Positions 54,312 to 62,616 of a stretch of DNA of 64,000 nucleotides are shown here, in pieces. Within the stretch, counting starts at the first letter, position 1. Every line of letters begins with the position of its first letter. Source of the DNA: Alistipes sp. (lineage in GTDB: Bacteria; Bacteroidota; Bacteroidia; Bacteroidales; Rikenellaceae). The translations under genes and the position numbers were made by a program. Location of the stretch: NCBI GenBank assembly GCA_017416915.1, contig JAFQAN010000005.1, positions 62,001 to 126,000 of the forward strand. Direction: 5' to 3'. The notes under the pieces were generated by a model, which did no database searches, was not told the DNA's origin, and worked only from the letters and a program-made list of their open reading frames with translations.

Positions 54312-54800
54312 ATGAAGATTGGTGTTATTTCAGATACGCACGGCACCTTTGATGCGCCGTTAGAGGAGTTCCTCGCACCCTGCGACCAGATATGGCACGC
54401 TGGCGACTTCGGCTCGGTGGAGGTTGCCGACCGCATAGCGGCATTTCGTCCGTTAAGGGCGGTATATGGCAATATCGACGGCGGCGTGATGCGCCGTATG
54501 TATCACGAGTTCAACTACTTTAAGGTGGAGGATGTTACCGTGCTGATGACACACATAGGCGGCTACCCGCGCCACTACTACCCCAAGGCATTGCAACATA
54601 TTCACGGCGCTAAACCCAAGATTTTCGTGGCGGGACACTCACATATATTAAAGGTAATATACGACCCTATCTACGATATGTTGCACATCAACCCTGGTGC
54701 GGCGGGCGTTTATGGCGTTCACAAGCTGAGAACTGCCGTGCGCTTCGACATCGAGGGGGCAGATATTAAGAATATGGAGATTTGGGAGTATGAAAAGTAG
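54312..54800 (+). CDS. YfcE/MJ0936-type metallophosphoesterase
   Basis: From ATG 54312 the product is 162 aa, starting MKIGVISDTHGTF. Metal-binding motifs are DTH (D8, H10), GNIDGG, THIGGYPRHY and GHSHI. Such enzymes are small cytoplasmic phosphodiesterases. The earlier in-frame start at 54225 lies before the TATCTTTG -7 box (54243-54250) and is rejected. It is convergent with gapA. Confidence 0.93.
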   Translation: MKIGVISDTHGTFDAPLEEFLAPCDQIWHAGDFGSVEVADRIAAFRPLRAVYGNIDGGVMRRMYHEFNYFKVEDVTVLMTHIGGYPRHYYPKALQHIHGAKPKIFVAGHSHILKVIYDPIYDMLHINPGAAGVYGVHKLRTAVRFDIEGADIKNMEIWEYEK

Positions 54801-54822
54801 GGTGGTGCGACATAAAAAAAGT

Positions 54823-54848
54823 GGGCGTGTTCCAAATCGGACACGCCC
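54823..54848 (-). terminator. Terminator between the phosphoesterase gene and gapA
   Basis: GGGCGTGTTCC/CGGACACGCCC form a strong stem with an AAAT loop. Seven T follow on the minus strand, so it mainly serves gapA. Confidence 0.9.
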
Positions 54849-54872
54849 ATCTTCTTATGTTCGAAGCACTTA

Positions 54873-55892
<1,020 letters not shown>

Positions 55893-56042
55893 CTAAATTA
55901 GTTTTATATGAATTAATACTTGTTGTCGTCAATAGTTGTTTGCCTTGTCGGCTCTTCGTCTCGATAAACTCTCTCCTCAATCGTCGTTCGTCTCGATAGC
56001 TGCTCTCCTCAATAGTTTGCCACTTTGGGGAATTAGACACTG

Positions 56043-56073
56043 CAAAATTATACACTTTTGGAATAATTCGCAA
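56043..56073 (-). promoter_or_regulatory. Promoter for gapA
   Basis: On the minus strand TTG (56073-56071) and TAATTTTG (56050-56043) are 20 bp apart. The transcript would start near 56036, giving a ~145-nt leader in which CTCTCCTCAAT and CGTCTCGATA occur twice (around 55958-56008). The rest of 55890-56195 shows no gene. Confidence 0.78.
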
Positions 56074-56195
56074 GTTTTATTAATAAAAAATTTTAATAAG
56101 AACTCCGTCGGTGTTCCGCAAAGAGATAAATTGTGGGTTGAAGAGAGATGTATGAGCCATCGTGAGCGGTAAACGCCCTCGCTTGATGGCTCTTG

Positions 56196-56951
56196 CTATC
56201 GCCCTACGCTCTTGGCTCGCTTTGCCATTGCCGAGGCGAATACAAAGTCGTTAAGCTCCTTGTTGTCGGCTTGCAGGATGTCATCCTTTGTGCCTTCCCA
56301 CCACTTGTTACCCTCGTGGATATACACAATCTTCTCGCCAATCTCCATTACAGAGTTCATATCGTGCGTATTAATTATCGTTGTGATGTTGAACTCTTTG
56401 GTAATGTCGTGTATGAGGTTGTCTATGACCACCGATGTCTGGGGGTCGAGACCCGAGTTAGGCTCGTCGCAGAAGAGGTATCGGGGGTTGAGTACTATGG
56501 CGCGGGCGATAGCCACACGCTTCACCATACCTCCACTAAGCTCCGAGGGGTATAGGTGGTCGGCGCCCGTGAGGCGTACGCGCTCCAAGCAGAAGTCCAC
56601 GCGGTCGCGCTTCTCGCCCTCAGACTGGTTGGTGAAGAGGTCGAGGGGTAGCCTTACGTTCTCTCTGACTGTCGAGGAGTCGAGCAGCGCTCCTCCCTGA
56701 AATATCATACCTATATCTTTGCGTATCGCCTTGCGCTCCTTGAAGCCGAGGTCGGTATAGCAGATGTCGTCGTAATAGATTTTGCCCTCATCGACGTCGT
56801 GCAGACCGACGAGCGATTTCAGCAGCACGGTCTTTCCCGAGCCGCTGCGTCCGATTATAAGGTTTGTCTTGCCCGTGTCGAACTGTACCGAAACATCTTT
56901 GAGTACAGCACGTCCCTCGAACGATTTTGATATGTGGTCAGCCTTAATCAT
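56196..56951 (-). CDS. mlaF: ABC transporter ATP-binding protein, MlaF-like
   Basis: The 251-aa ATPase has Walker A IGRSGSGKTVLLKSL, signature LSGGMVKRVAIARA, Walker B YLFCDEPNSGLDP and the switch histidine in INTHDM. It pairs with the MlaE-like permease that overlaps by 4 nt (ATGA). The pair belongs to lipid-trafficking systems that keep outer-membrane lipid asymmetry. No MCE (MlaD) gene follows here. GAGCCATC (56154) and GATGGCTC (56185) form a hairpin just after the stop. Confidence 0.92.
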   Translation of the reverse strand: MIKADHISKSFEGRAVLKDVSVQFDTGKTNLIIGRSGSGKTVLLKSLVGLHDVDEGKIYYDDICYTDLGFKERKAIRKDIGMIFQGGALLDSSTVRENVRLPLDLFTNQSEGEKRDRVDFCLERVRLTGADHLYPSELSGGMVKRVAIARAIVLNPRYLFCDEPNSGLDPQTSVVIDNLIHDITKEFNITTIINTHDMNSVMEIGEKIVYIHEGNKWWEGTKDDILQADNKELNDFVFASAMAKRAKSVGR

Positions 56952-57691
56952 ACGCGCATAATTTGAGTGAGGATAAGGTCAAAAATCATAATTGTAATCG
57001 AGCTTGCCACCACGGCGCGTGTCGATGAACGACCCACTTCGAGCGAATTGCCCTTGGCGTAGTAGCCGCAGTATGCCGATATAGATGTTATGATGAATGC
57101 GAAGACGGCACCTTTAACCAGAGCATAGGTTATCGAGAATGGCTCGAAGCAGTAGAACAGACCCTCGATGTAGTCGCCAGGGAGCATTATGCCAGTGAGG
57201 TAGGCTATGGCGTATCCGCCGACGATACCTACAAAGATACTGAAAAGTGTAAGTATCGGGAAGAAGATGACGGTTGCTATAATCTTAGGTAGTATGAGGT
57301 ATGACGCGGAGTTTACGCCCATAATTTCGAGTGCGTCAATCTGCTCCGTGATACGCATTGTGCCTATCTCGGATGCGATGTTTGAGCCAACCTTACCTGC
57401 GAGAATCAGCGCTACGACGGTCGATGAGAACTCCAAAATCATCACCTCGCGTGTTGCGAAGCCAATCATATACTGGGGAATGAATGGCGATTCGAGCGTT
57501 ATTGCCATCTGCAATGCCACTACCGCGCCGATGAAGGCAGATATAATCGCCGTCAGCGATATCGAGTTGAAGCCGAGTGCCTCAATCTCGAAGGATATGC
57601 GGCGCAAATATATACGCATCTTCTCGGGTCGTGAGAAGACCTTGCCGAGCAGCATAAAGTAACGCCCTATGTTTTCAAATAGTGATATCAT
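56948..57691 (-). CDS. mlaE: MlaE-like ABC transporter permease
   Basis: The 247-aa membrane protein has five or six segments and the MlaE family marks: FEIEALGFNSISLTAIISAF, FSSTVVALILAGKVGSNIASEIG, TMRITEQIDALEIMGVNS and KGAVFAFIITSISAYCGYYA. It is the inner-membrane channel for the MlaF ATPase. The first gene upstream on this strand is the DUF4834 gene, 28 bp away. Confidence 0.94.
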   Translation of the reverse strand: MISLFENIGRYFMLLGKVFSRPEKMRIYLRRISFEIEALGFNSISLTAIISAFIGAVVALQMAITLESPFIPQYMIGFATREVMILEFSSTVVALILAGKVGSNIASEIGTMRITEQIDALEIMGVNSASYLILPKIIATVIFFPILTLFSIFVGIVGGYAIAYLTGIMLPGDYIEGLFYCFEPFSITYALVKGAVFAFIITSISAYCGYYAKGNSLEVGRSSTRAVVASSITIMIFDLILTQIMRV

Positions 57692-57719
57692 AGTATCCTG
57701 TTTTTGAGCCTAATGTCTA

Positions 57720-58202
57720 TTACTCCTTGACCTCTTCGAAATCGACGTAATCGCCTACGTCGTCGCTCACGCGCTTGCGTGTCTGCCCCGATGTGGTTGT
57801 CTCTGCCGTGCTGTTGTCTCTCTGCTGAGAGCCCGCACTCTGCTTTGCCCGCTGTTGAGCATCTGCCTGTGCCTGCATCTGGCGTACAAGCTCTTCGAGG
57901 GTCATACCTCCCATATTCGAGAAGCCTGCAAAGCCGCCGCCAAAGGGGTTTGCCCCGCCGAAGTTCTGCTGTGAACCCATATTGCGGAACTGCTCCTCCA
58001 TCTGTCGTTGCATCTTGCGCATACGCCATACGGCAACGCCTATGCCTATTAGGGCGAGTAGCAGGAAGCCGAGGATGACGTATAGAAAGACCTTGACAAG
58101 GAATGGTGCTACGATGGCAATTATCAGGAAGAAGAGGCAAAATATGGGGTTACGCTCGATGAACGAGAGTATGCCGTAAAATATGATTTTCAGATAGTTC
58201 AT
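57720..58202 (-). CDS. DUF4834-like membrane protein
   Basis: From ATG 58202 the product is 160 aa. Two membrane segments (residues ~15-35 and ~38-60) are followed by a helical Arg/Lys/Met-Gln-rich piece, a Gly/Phe/Asn-rich linker (GGANPFGGGFAGFSNMGG), a Gln/Ala-rich helix and a C-terminal KRVSDDVGDYVDFEEVKE. This resembles the DUF4834 group of Bacteroidota. The function is unknown. An upstream in-frame start at 58259 would lie within the TATCTTTG -7 box (58266-58259), so it is rejected. Confidence 0.8.
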   Translation of the reverse strand: MNYLKIIFYGILSFIERNPIFCLFFLIIAIVAPFLVKVFLYVILGFLLLALIGIGVAVWRMRKMQRQMEEQFRNMGSQQNFGGANPFGGGFAGFSNMGGMTLEELVRQMQAQADAQQRAKQSAGSQQRDNSTAETTTSGQTRKRVSDDVGDYVDFEEVKE

Positions 58203-58339
58203 TCTATTAATCGTTGTTTGCCACTTATAACGCAATACATATATTATATAGTACGGCACAAAGATACAAAAAAAAGTGAAAGAATGAAGCGTTCTTGGCT
58301 AAATCGCACCGAAACGGTTGTTATTTTCGTCGTAACTGC

Positions 58340-58490
58340 TATTTTTCGGAGTGGGCCAATGTGGTAGTGGGGTGGGTCGGTGGGTGTAGCAAGCCAGAAG
58401 GAGAGGTCGGTTGGTGGGCGTGGCAAATGTCGGTCGGTGGGCGCTGCAAGTCCGCCGAAAGGGGCGGTAAGTGGGCGCTGCAAGAATAAA
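58340..58490 (+). repeat. G-rich degenerate repeats upstream of the met promoter
   Basis: Four imperfect units share the pattern GGTSGGTGGGCGYKGCAAG, at about 58374-58392, 58409-58430, 58432-58451 and 58466-58483. The plus strand is strongly G-rich. The last unit ends a few bases before the met promoter. No gene is supported between 58267 and 58542. Confidence 0.6.
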
Positions 58491-58494
58491 TTAT

Positions 58495-58525
58495 TTGGTG
58501 GTTTGAAAAAAAATGCTTATTTTTG
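58495..58525 (+). promoter_or_regulatory. Promoter of the methionine operon
   Basis: TTG (58495-58497, part of TTTG) and TATTTTTG (58518-58525) are 20 bp apart. The transcript would start near 58532, only ~11 nt before the leader-peptide ATG. Confidence 0.82.
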
Positions 58526-58542
58526 CATAACCTACTACTAAA

Positions 58543-58632
58543 ATGAACACGCATACTCATAACCCTATCGCTGAATCGATGTCAGTGAAGATGTCGATGC
58601 GTCGCGCTATGGATATGCGAATGTGCCGTTAG
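58543..58632 (+). CDS. Met-rich leader peptide of the metY-metX-hom operon
   Basis: The 29-codon ORF has methionine at positions 1, 13, 17, 19, 23, 25 and 27. It starts MNTHTHNPIAES and ends MDMRMCR just before the stop. Five of the seven Met codons fall in the last 13 codons. It begins right after the promoter and is followed by alternative hairpins and a terminator. This is the design of a ribosome-stalling leader peptide that senses charged tRNA-Met. Confidence 0.8.
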   Translation: MNTHTHNPIAESMSVKMSMRRAMDMRMCR

Positions 58633-58748
58633 GCACCTTACTCTTCATCGGGCAGTTACGTGCTGCCTTGCACCTGATGGTGCAGAACATATCCAACCTA
58701 AATATTTAGTTGCAAGCCCGTTGCGATGGGCGGTGTTGTATTTTTTTT
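58623..58748 (+). promoter_or_regulatory. Transcription attenuator ahead of metY
   Basis: Helices are GTGCC/GGCAC (58623-58636, around the leader stop), GGCAG/CTGCC (58651-58667) and TGCACC/GGTGCA (58669-58684). The terminator is TGCAAGCCC with GGGC...TTGTA (58711-58740) followed by eight T (58741-58748). Two exclusive pairings exist: CGGGC (58649-58653) can take GCCCG of the terminator, and GCACC (58633-58637) can take GGTGC of the third helix. Stalling at the Met codons would open the first helix and change this balance. Confidence 0.75.
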
Positions 58749-58774
58749 GAGTTGAAACAATAAAAAATATCGCT

Positions 58775-60064
58775 ATGGCAGATAATAAACTACATTTCGA
58801 GACCCTACAAATTCACGGTGGCTACCACGTCGATAGCACTAATTCGCGCGGTATCGCCATCCATCCCACTGCGGCATACCACTTTCCTACGTGTGAGTAT
58901 GCTGCCAATCTATTTACGCTCAGCGAGCCAGGATATATCTATACCCGTCTGCATAATCCTACCACGGCGGCGTACGAGGAGCGTATCGCAGCCCTCTACG
59001 GCGGCGTTGGCGCGCTGGCTACCGCTTCGGGTATGTCGGCAATACTGCTTACCGTTACGGCTCTGGCACGTGCAGGCGAGAATATCGTAACATCGCCATA
59101 CCTCTATGGTGGTACTCATAATCAGTTTGTTATCTCGTTGCGAAATCTCAACGTCGAGTGTCGCTTGGCAAAGAGCGATAGGGCGGAGGATATTGCGGCA
59201 TTGGTCGATGATAAGACTCGCGCCATCTTTGTCGAGTCGATGGGTAACCCTACCTGCCGTGTTGCCGATATTGAGGCTTTGGCGGAGGTGGCACATCGCA
59301 ACTCTATTCCGCTTATTGTGGATAATACGTTTGGCGCAGGTGGCTACCTATGTAACCCGTTGCAGTGGGGCGCCGATATTATTACAGACTCGGCGACCAA
59401 GTGGATAAATGGTCATGGTACGGCTATGGGTGGCGTCATTGTCGATGGAGGTACGTTTGATTGGGGCTGCGGTAAGTTCCCCGCTATTGATGGCCCGTCG
59501 GAGGGATACCACGGTCTTAATTTGCGTGAGGCATTTGGTAATCAGGCGTTTATCGTGAAGTGTAGAGTTGATGGTATGCGCGACTTTGGCTGTTCGCCCT
59601 CGCCCTTTGATGCCTACCTTATGATGCTCGGCTTGGAGACCCTGTCGCTGCGCGTAAAGCACGAAGTGGAATCGACCTACCGTCTTGCCGAGTTCTGTCG
59701 TCAGCACCCCAAGGTGGAGCGTGTCAGCTTCGTCGGTTTCGAGGACCATCCGAGCCACGACCTTGCTAAGAAGTACTTTAAGTTTGGCGCTTCGGCGGTG
59801 CTTACTATCGAGCTTAAAGGGACGTTGGAGAGTACGGTTAAGTTTGTTGAGTCGCTTAAATTGGCGGGCAATATGACGATGATTGGCGACTCTATAACGG
59901 TCGTTACGCACCCCGCCTCGACTACGCATAAGCAGCTCTCGGCAGAGGCAAAGGTCGCTGCGGGCATAACGCCTACGCTATTGCGCCTGTCGCTCGGCTT
60001 GGAGAATGTTGAGGATGTCATCGCCGACTTTGAGCAGGCATTAAATAGCGTCGATAATGAGTAA
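58775..60064 (+). CDS. metY: O-acetylhomoserine aminocarboxypropyltransferase/cysteine synthase
   Basis: MetY makes homocysteine from O-acetylhomoserine and sulfide with pyridoxal phosphate. The 429-aa length is typical of this branch. Motifs include FETLQIHGGYHVDSTNSRG, YTRLHNPTTAAYEERIAAL, the PLP lysine in ITDSATKWINGHG (around residue 209) and VTHPASTTHKQLS. It is the first structural gene after the attenuator and overlaps metX by 8 nt. Confidence 0.96.
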   Translation: MADNKLHFETLQIHGGYHVDSTNSRGIAIHPTAAYHFPTCEYAANLFTLSEPGYIYTRLHNPTTAAYEERIAALYGGVGALATASGMSAILLTVTALARAGENIVTSPYLYGGTHNQFVISLRNLNVECRLAKSDRAEDIAALVDDKTRAIFVESMGNPTCRVADIEALAEVAHRNSIPLIVDNTFGAGGYLCNPLQWGADIITDSATKWINGHGTAMGGVIVDGGTFDWGCGKFPAIDGPSEGYHGLNLREAFGNQAFIVKCRVDGMRDFGCSPSPFDAYLMMLGLETLSLRVKHEVESTYRLAEFCRQHPKVERVSFVGFEDHPSHDLAKKYFKFGASAVLTIELKGTLESTVKFVESLKLAGNMTMIGDSITVVTHPASTTHKQLSAEAKVAAGITPTLLRLSLGLENVEDVIADFEQALNSVDNE

Positions 60065-61076
60065 GAGCTATCTGCATCGGTCGCCCCTAACACTCGAATC
60101 GGGAGCTGTGCTTGCGGAGGTGGAGATAGCCTACGACACCTTCGGCGAGCTATCGCCCGAGCGAGATAATGTTATCTGGGTGTGCCACGCCCTTACCGCC
60201 AACTCGGATGTTGCCGACTGGTGGCCGCATACCGTTGAGCAGGGTCGCTTCTTGGACCCTTCGCGATACTTTGTGGTATGCGCCAACTTTCTCGGCTCAC
60301 ATTATGGTAGCACATCGCCGTTGAGCATCAACCCCTCGACGGGCGAGAAGTGGTACTACGACTTCCCGCGCTTCACGGTGCGCGATATGGTAAAGTGTCA
60401 TCAACTCTTGGCTAAGCATCTTGGCATAGAGCGTGTTAAGTTGCTTATAGGTAGCTCTATCGGCGGTTTTCAGTGTATGGAGTGGGCTATTATGGAGCCC
60501 GACTTTGCGGAGCGCGTTGCACTTATCGCCACAACGACATATACCGAGCCGTGGGCCGCAGCCTTCAACGAGTCGCAGCGTATGGCGATACGCCTCGATA
60601 AGACGTGGGGCGAACGTCGTGATGATGCGGGCATCGACGGTATGGCTGTTGCACGTAGCATCGCGTTGATAAGCTACCGTGGTGGTGCTGCCTACAATGC
60701 TACGCAGCAGGAGACGCAGCGCTGGGAGGAGGCGTCGTTTGAGCGCCGCGCGCATAGCTATCAGCAGTATCAGGGCGAGAAGCTACGTCGCCGCTTTAAC
60801 GCGATGTCGTATTATCGCCTAAGCGAGGCTGTCGATTCGCATAACATAGCGCGTGGCAGAGGCTCCATCGCGGCGGCATTGTCGCAAATCAAGGCACGTG
60901 CGTTGGTTGTTGCCATATCGTCCGATATACTCTTCCCTGTCGAGGCTCATCAGTCTCTTAGAGAGCATATTGCCGACGTGGAGTACCACCTCATCGAATC
61001 CGAGTTCGGACACGATGGCTTCCTTGTCGAACACGATAAGCTAAATAGTATTATTCAGAACTTTATGAACCGATAA
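60057..61076 (+). CDS. metX: Homoserine O-acetyltransferase
   Basis: MetX acetylates homoserine with acetyl-CoA. The 339-aa alpha/beta hydrolase has the nucleophile in LLIGSSIGGFQCMEW (usual form GGSMGG), FPRFTVRDMVKCHQLL, the aspartate in SSDILFP and the histidine in FGHDGFLVEH. Many MetX proteins are ~350-380 aa, so this is a compact form. It supplies the substrate of MetY. Confidence 0.94.
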   Translation: MSKSYLHRSPLTLESGAVLAEVEIAYDTFGELSPERDNVIWVCHALTANSDVADWWPHTVEQGRFLDPSRYFVVCANFLGSHYGSTSPLSINPSTGEKWYYDFPRFTVRDMVKCHQLLAKHLGIERVKLLIGSSIGGFQCMEWAIMEPDFAERVALIATTTYTEPWAAAFNESQRMAIRLDKTWGERRDDAGIDGMAVARSIALISYRGGAAYNATQQETQRWEEASFERRAHSYQQYQGEKLRRRFNAMSYYRLSEAVDSHNIARGRGSIAAALSQIKARALVVAISSDILFPVEAHQSLREHIADVEYHLIESEFGHDGFLVEHDKLNSIIQNFMNR

Positions 61077-61096
61077 TAATCTTAAAACTTAACAAT

Positions 61097-62278
61097 ATGA
61101 AAACATTGAACATTGGTCTTTTTGGCTTCGGAAATGTGGGTCGAGGACTCTACGATGTGTTGCAGCGCATCGACTCGGACAATGTCCATATCAAGCGTAT
61201 CTGTGTGCGCGATATAGCTAAGGAGCGCGGCGTGAAGGCAGAGTTCACGGCAGACCCCAACGACATCTTCGAGGATAAGGATATTAACCTTATCGTCGAG
61301 GTTATCGACGATGCAGATGCGGCATACGACATCGTTAAGCGCGCGCTGAAAAACCGTATTCCTGTGGTCTCGGGCAACAAGAAGATGCTCGGATACCATA
61401 TCGTCGAGCTTATCGACTTGCAGGAGCAGTATAACACGCCGCTACTCTACGACGCCTCGGCGTGTGGTAGCATCCCCGTTATTCGCAACTTGGAGGAGTA
61501 CTACGACAACGACCTGCTCTGCTCGGTTAAGGGTATTCTGAATGGCTCGTCGAACTTCATCCTCTCGAAGATTTTTAACGAGCATATGTCGTATAAGGAT
61601 GCACTGAAACTCGCTCAGGATCTGGGCTTTGCCGAGAGCAACCCGACGCTCGACATCGACGGCTGGGACTCGCTCTTCAAGCTCATTATCATTACCGTTC
61701 ACGCCTTTGGTATCTACGTCGCCCCCGACCAGATATTTACCTACGGCATCTCGACAATGAACGACTCGGATATACGCTTTGCACGCGAGAAGGATCGCCG
61801 CATCAAGCTTGTGGCGCACGTCGAGAAGTTCGATGATAGACTTATTATGTGTGTAATTCCGCAGCTTATCTCGCGCAATAAGTATATTTACAGCGTCGAG
61901 GATGAGTTCAACGGCGTGGTTATCAAGGGCTTGTTCTACGATAAGCAGTTTATGTTTGGTCGTGGTGCGGGTGGTCATCCCACTGGCTCGGCGGTGCTTA
62001 GCGATATTACAGCTTGTGCCTATAACTACCGTTACGAGTATAAGAAGCGCAACGACTCGGTACTGCCAATATATACCACCGACCACACCTTCCGCGTATA
62101 TTTCCGCTATAAGACCGCCGAGCAGCGCAACCTACTGCACTTCTCGAAGGTCAGAGAGCAGTATTCATCGGAGGAGTACAACTATGTTGTCGGCGACGTT
62201 ACCATCGCCAATCTCAAAGCACACCAGGAGGAGCTGCGCACGGCAGACTGCTTCGTGGCTGCATATCCTTTCGATTAA
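61097..62278 (+). CDS. hom: Homoserine dehydrogenase (monofunctional)
   Basis: The 393-aa protein reduces aspartate semialdehyde to homoserine, the entry to methionine and threonine synthesis. It has the nucleotide-binding NIGLFGFGNVGRGLYDVL, the conserved VVSGNKKML, CGSIPVIRNLEEY, LNGSSNFILSK, DIDGWDSLFKL and GRGAGGHPTGSAVLSDI. No aspartokinase domain is fused. Placing hom behind metY and metX puts the whole branch from semialdehyde to homocysteine under the leader. Confidence 0.95.
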   Translation: MKTLNIGLFGFGNVGRGLYDVLQRIDSDNVHIKRICVRDIAKERGVKAEFTADPNDIFEDKDINLIVEVIDDADAAYDIVKRALKNRIPVVSGNKKMLGYHIVELIDLQEQYNTPLLYDASACGSIPVIRNLEEYYDNDLLCSVKGILNGSSNFILSKIFNEHMSYKDALKLAQDLGFAESNPTLDIDGWDSLFKLIIITVHAFGIYVAPDQIFTYGISTMNDSDIRFAREKDRRIKLVAHVEKFDDRLIMCVIPQLISRNKYIYSVEDEFNGVVIKGLFYDKQFMFGRGAGGHPTGSAVLSDITACAYNYRYEYKKRNDSVLPIYTTDHTFRVYFRYKTAEQRNLLHFSKVREQYSSEEYNYVVGDVTIANLKAHQEELRTADCFVAAYPFD

Positions 62279-62327
62279 TTAGAGGTATAGGCAACAAAAA
62301 GCCACGGACCCGAAGGGACTATCCTTT

Positions 62328-62361
62328 TTCAGCGGTGAATTGATTTTCACCGCTGAATTTA
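62328..62361 (+). terminator. Terminator of the methionine operon
   Basis: TTCAGCGGTGAA and TTCACCGCTGAA form a perfect 12-bp stem with a short loop, followed by TTTATT. Confidence 0.88.
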
Positions 62362-62371
62362 TTATGGGGTG

Positions 62372-62402
62372 TTGTTTGTTTGGAAAATAAATTCTATATT
62401 TG
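62372..62402 (+). promoter_or_regulatory. Promoter of the leucine-rich-repeat lipoprotein gene
   Basis: TTG (62372-62374) and TATATTTG (62395-62402) are 20 bp apart. The leader from ~62409 to 62616 is long (~208 nt) and contains two strong hairpins (62459-62489 and 62525-62585). Confidence 0.78.
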
Positions 62403-62458
62403 TAGTAGCAAACGAATTATATAGATGATGAACGAAAGTTCAATATAAGGGTACACAA

Positions 62459-62489
62459 ATACCCCTCCCATTTTATATGGGGGGGGTAT
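62459..62489 (+). other. Strong C/G hairpin in the leader, terminator-like
   Basis: ATACCCCTCCCAT and ATGGGGGGGGTAT form a 13-bp stem (one G-T pair) with a 5-nt loop, directly followed by TTTTG. It lies inside the transcribed leader, so it may reduce readthrough into the lipoprotein gene. The run of eight G is prone to slippage. Confidence 0.6.
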
Positions 62490-62524
62490 TTTGCTGATAT
62501 TCAGCGACTTGCAAATAGGGGATT

Positions 62525-62585
62525 TTAGAGAGATTAAGGAATTTAAGGATAATGTTATCTCTAAATTCTCTAAATTCCCTAAAAA
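62525..62585. repeat. 9-bp unit array in inverted arms, second copy
   Basis: Left arm TTAGAGAGA, TTAAGGAAT, TTAAGGATA and right arm CTCTAAATT, CTCTAAATT, CCCTAAAAA are 9-bp units. They are complementary in type and separated by only a few bases. The same unit type stands at 9332-9474. Confidence 0.75.
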
Positions 62586-62616
62586 CGAGACAACGAACAC
62601 AAAAAAACATAAAATT

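Noticed and set aside
58532..58774. SAM riboswitch in the metY leader
   Set aside because: I do not see the conserved cores of the SAM-I or SAM-II folds; the Met-rich ORF with terminator explains the leader better. A covariance search would settle it.
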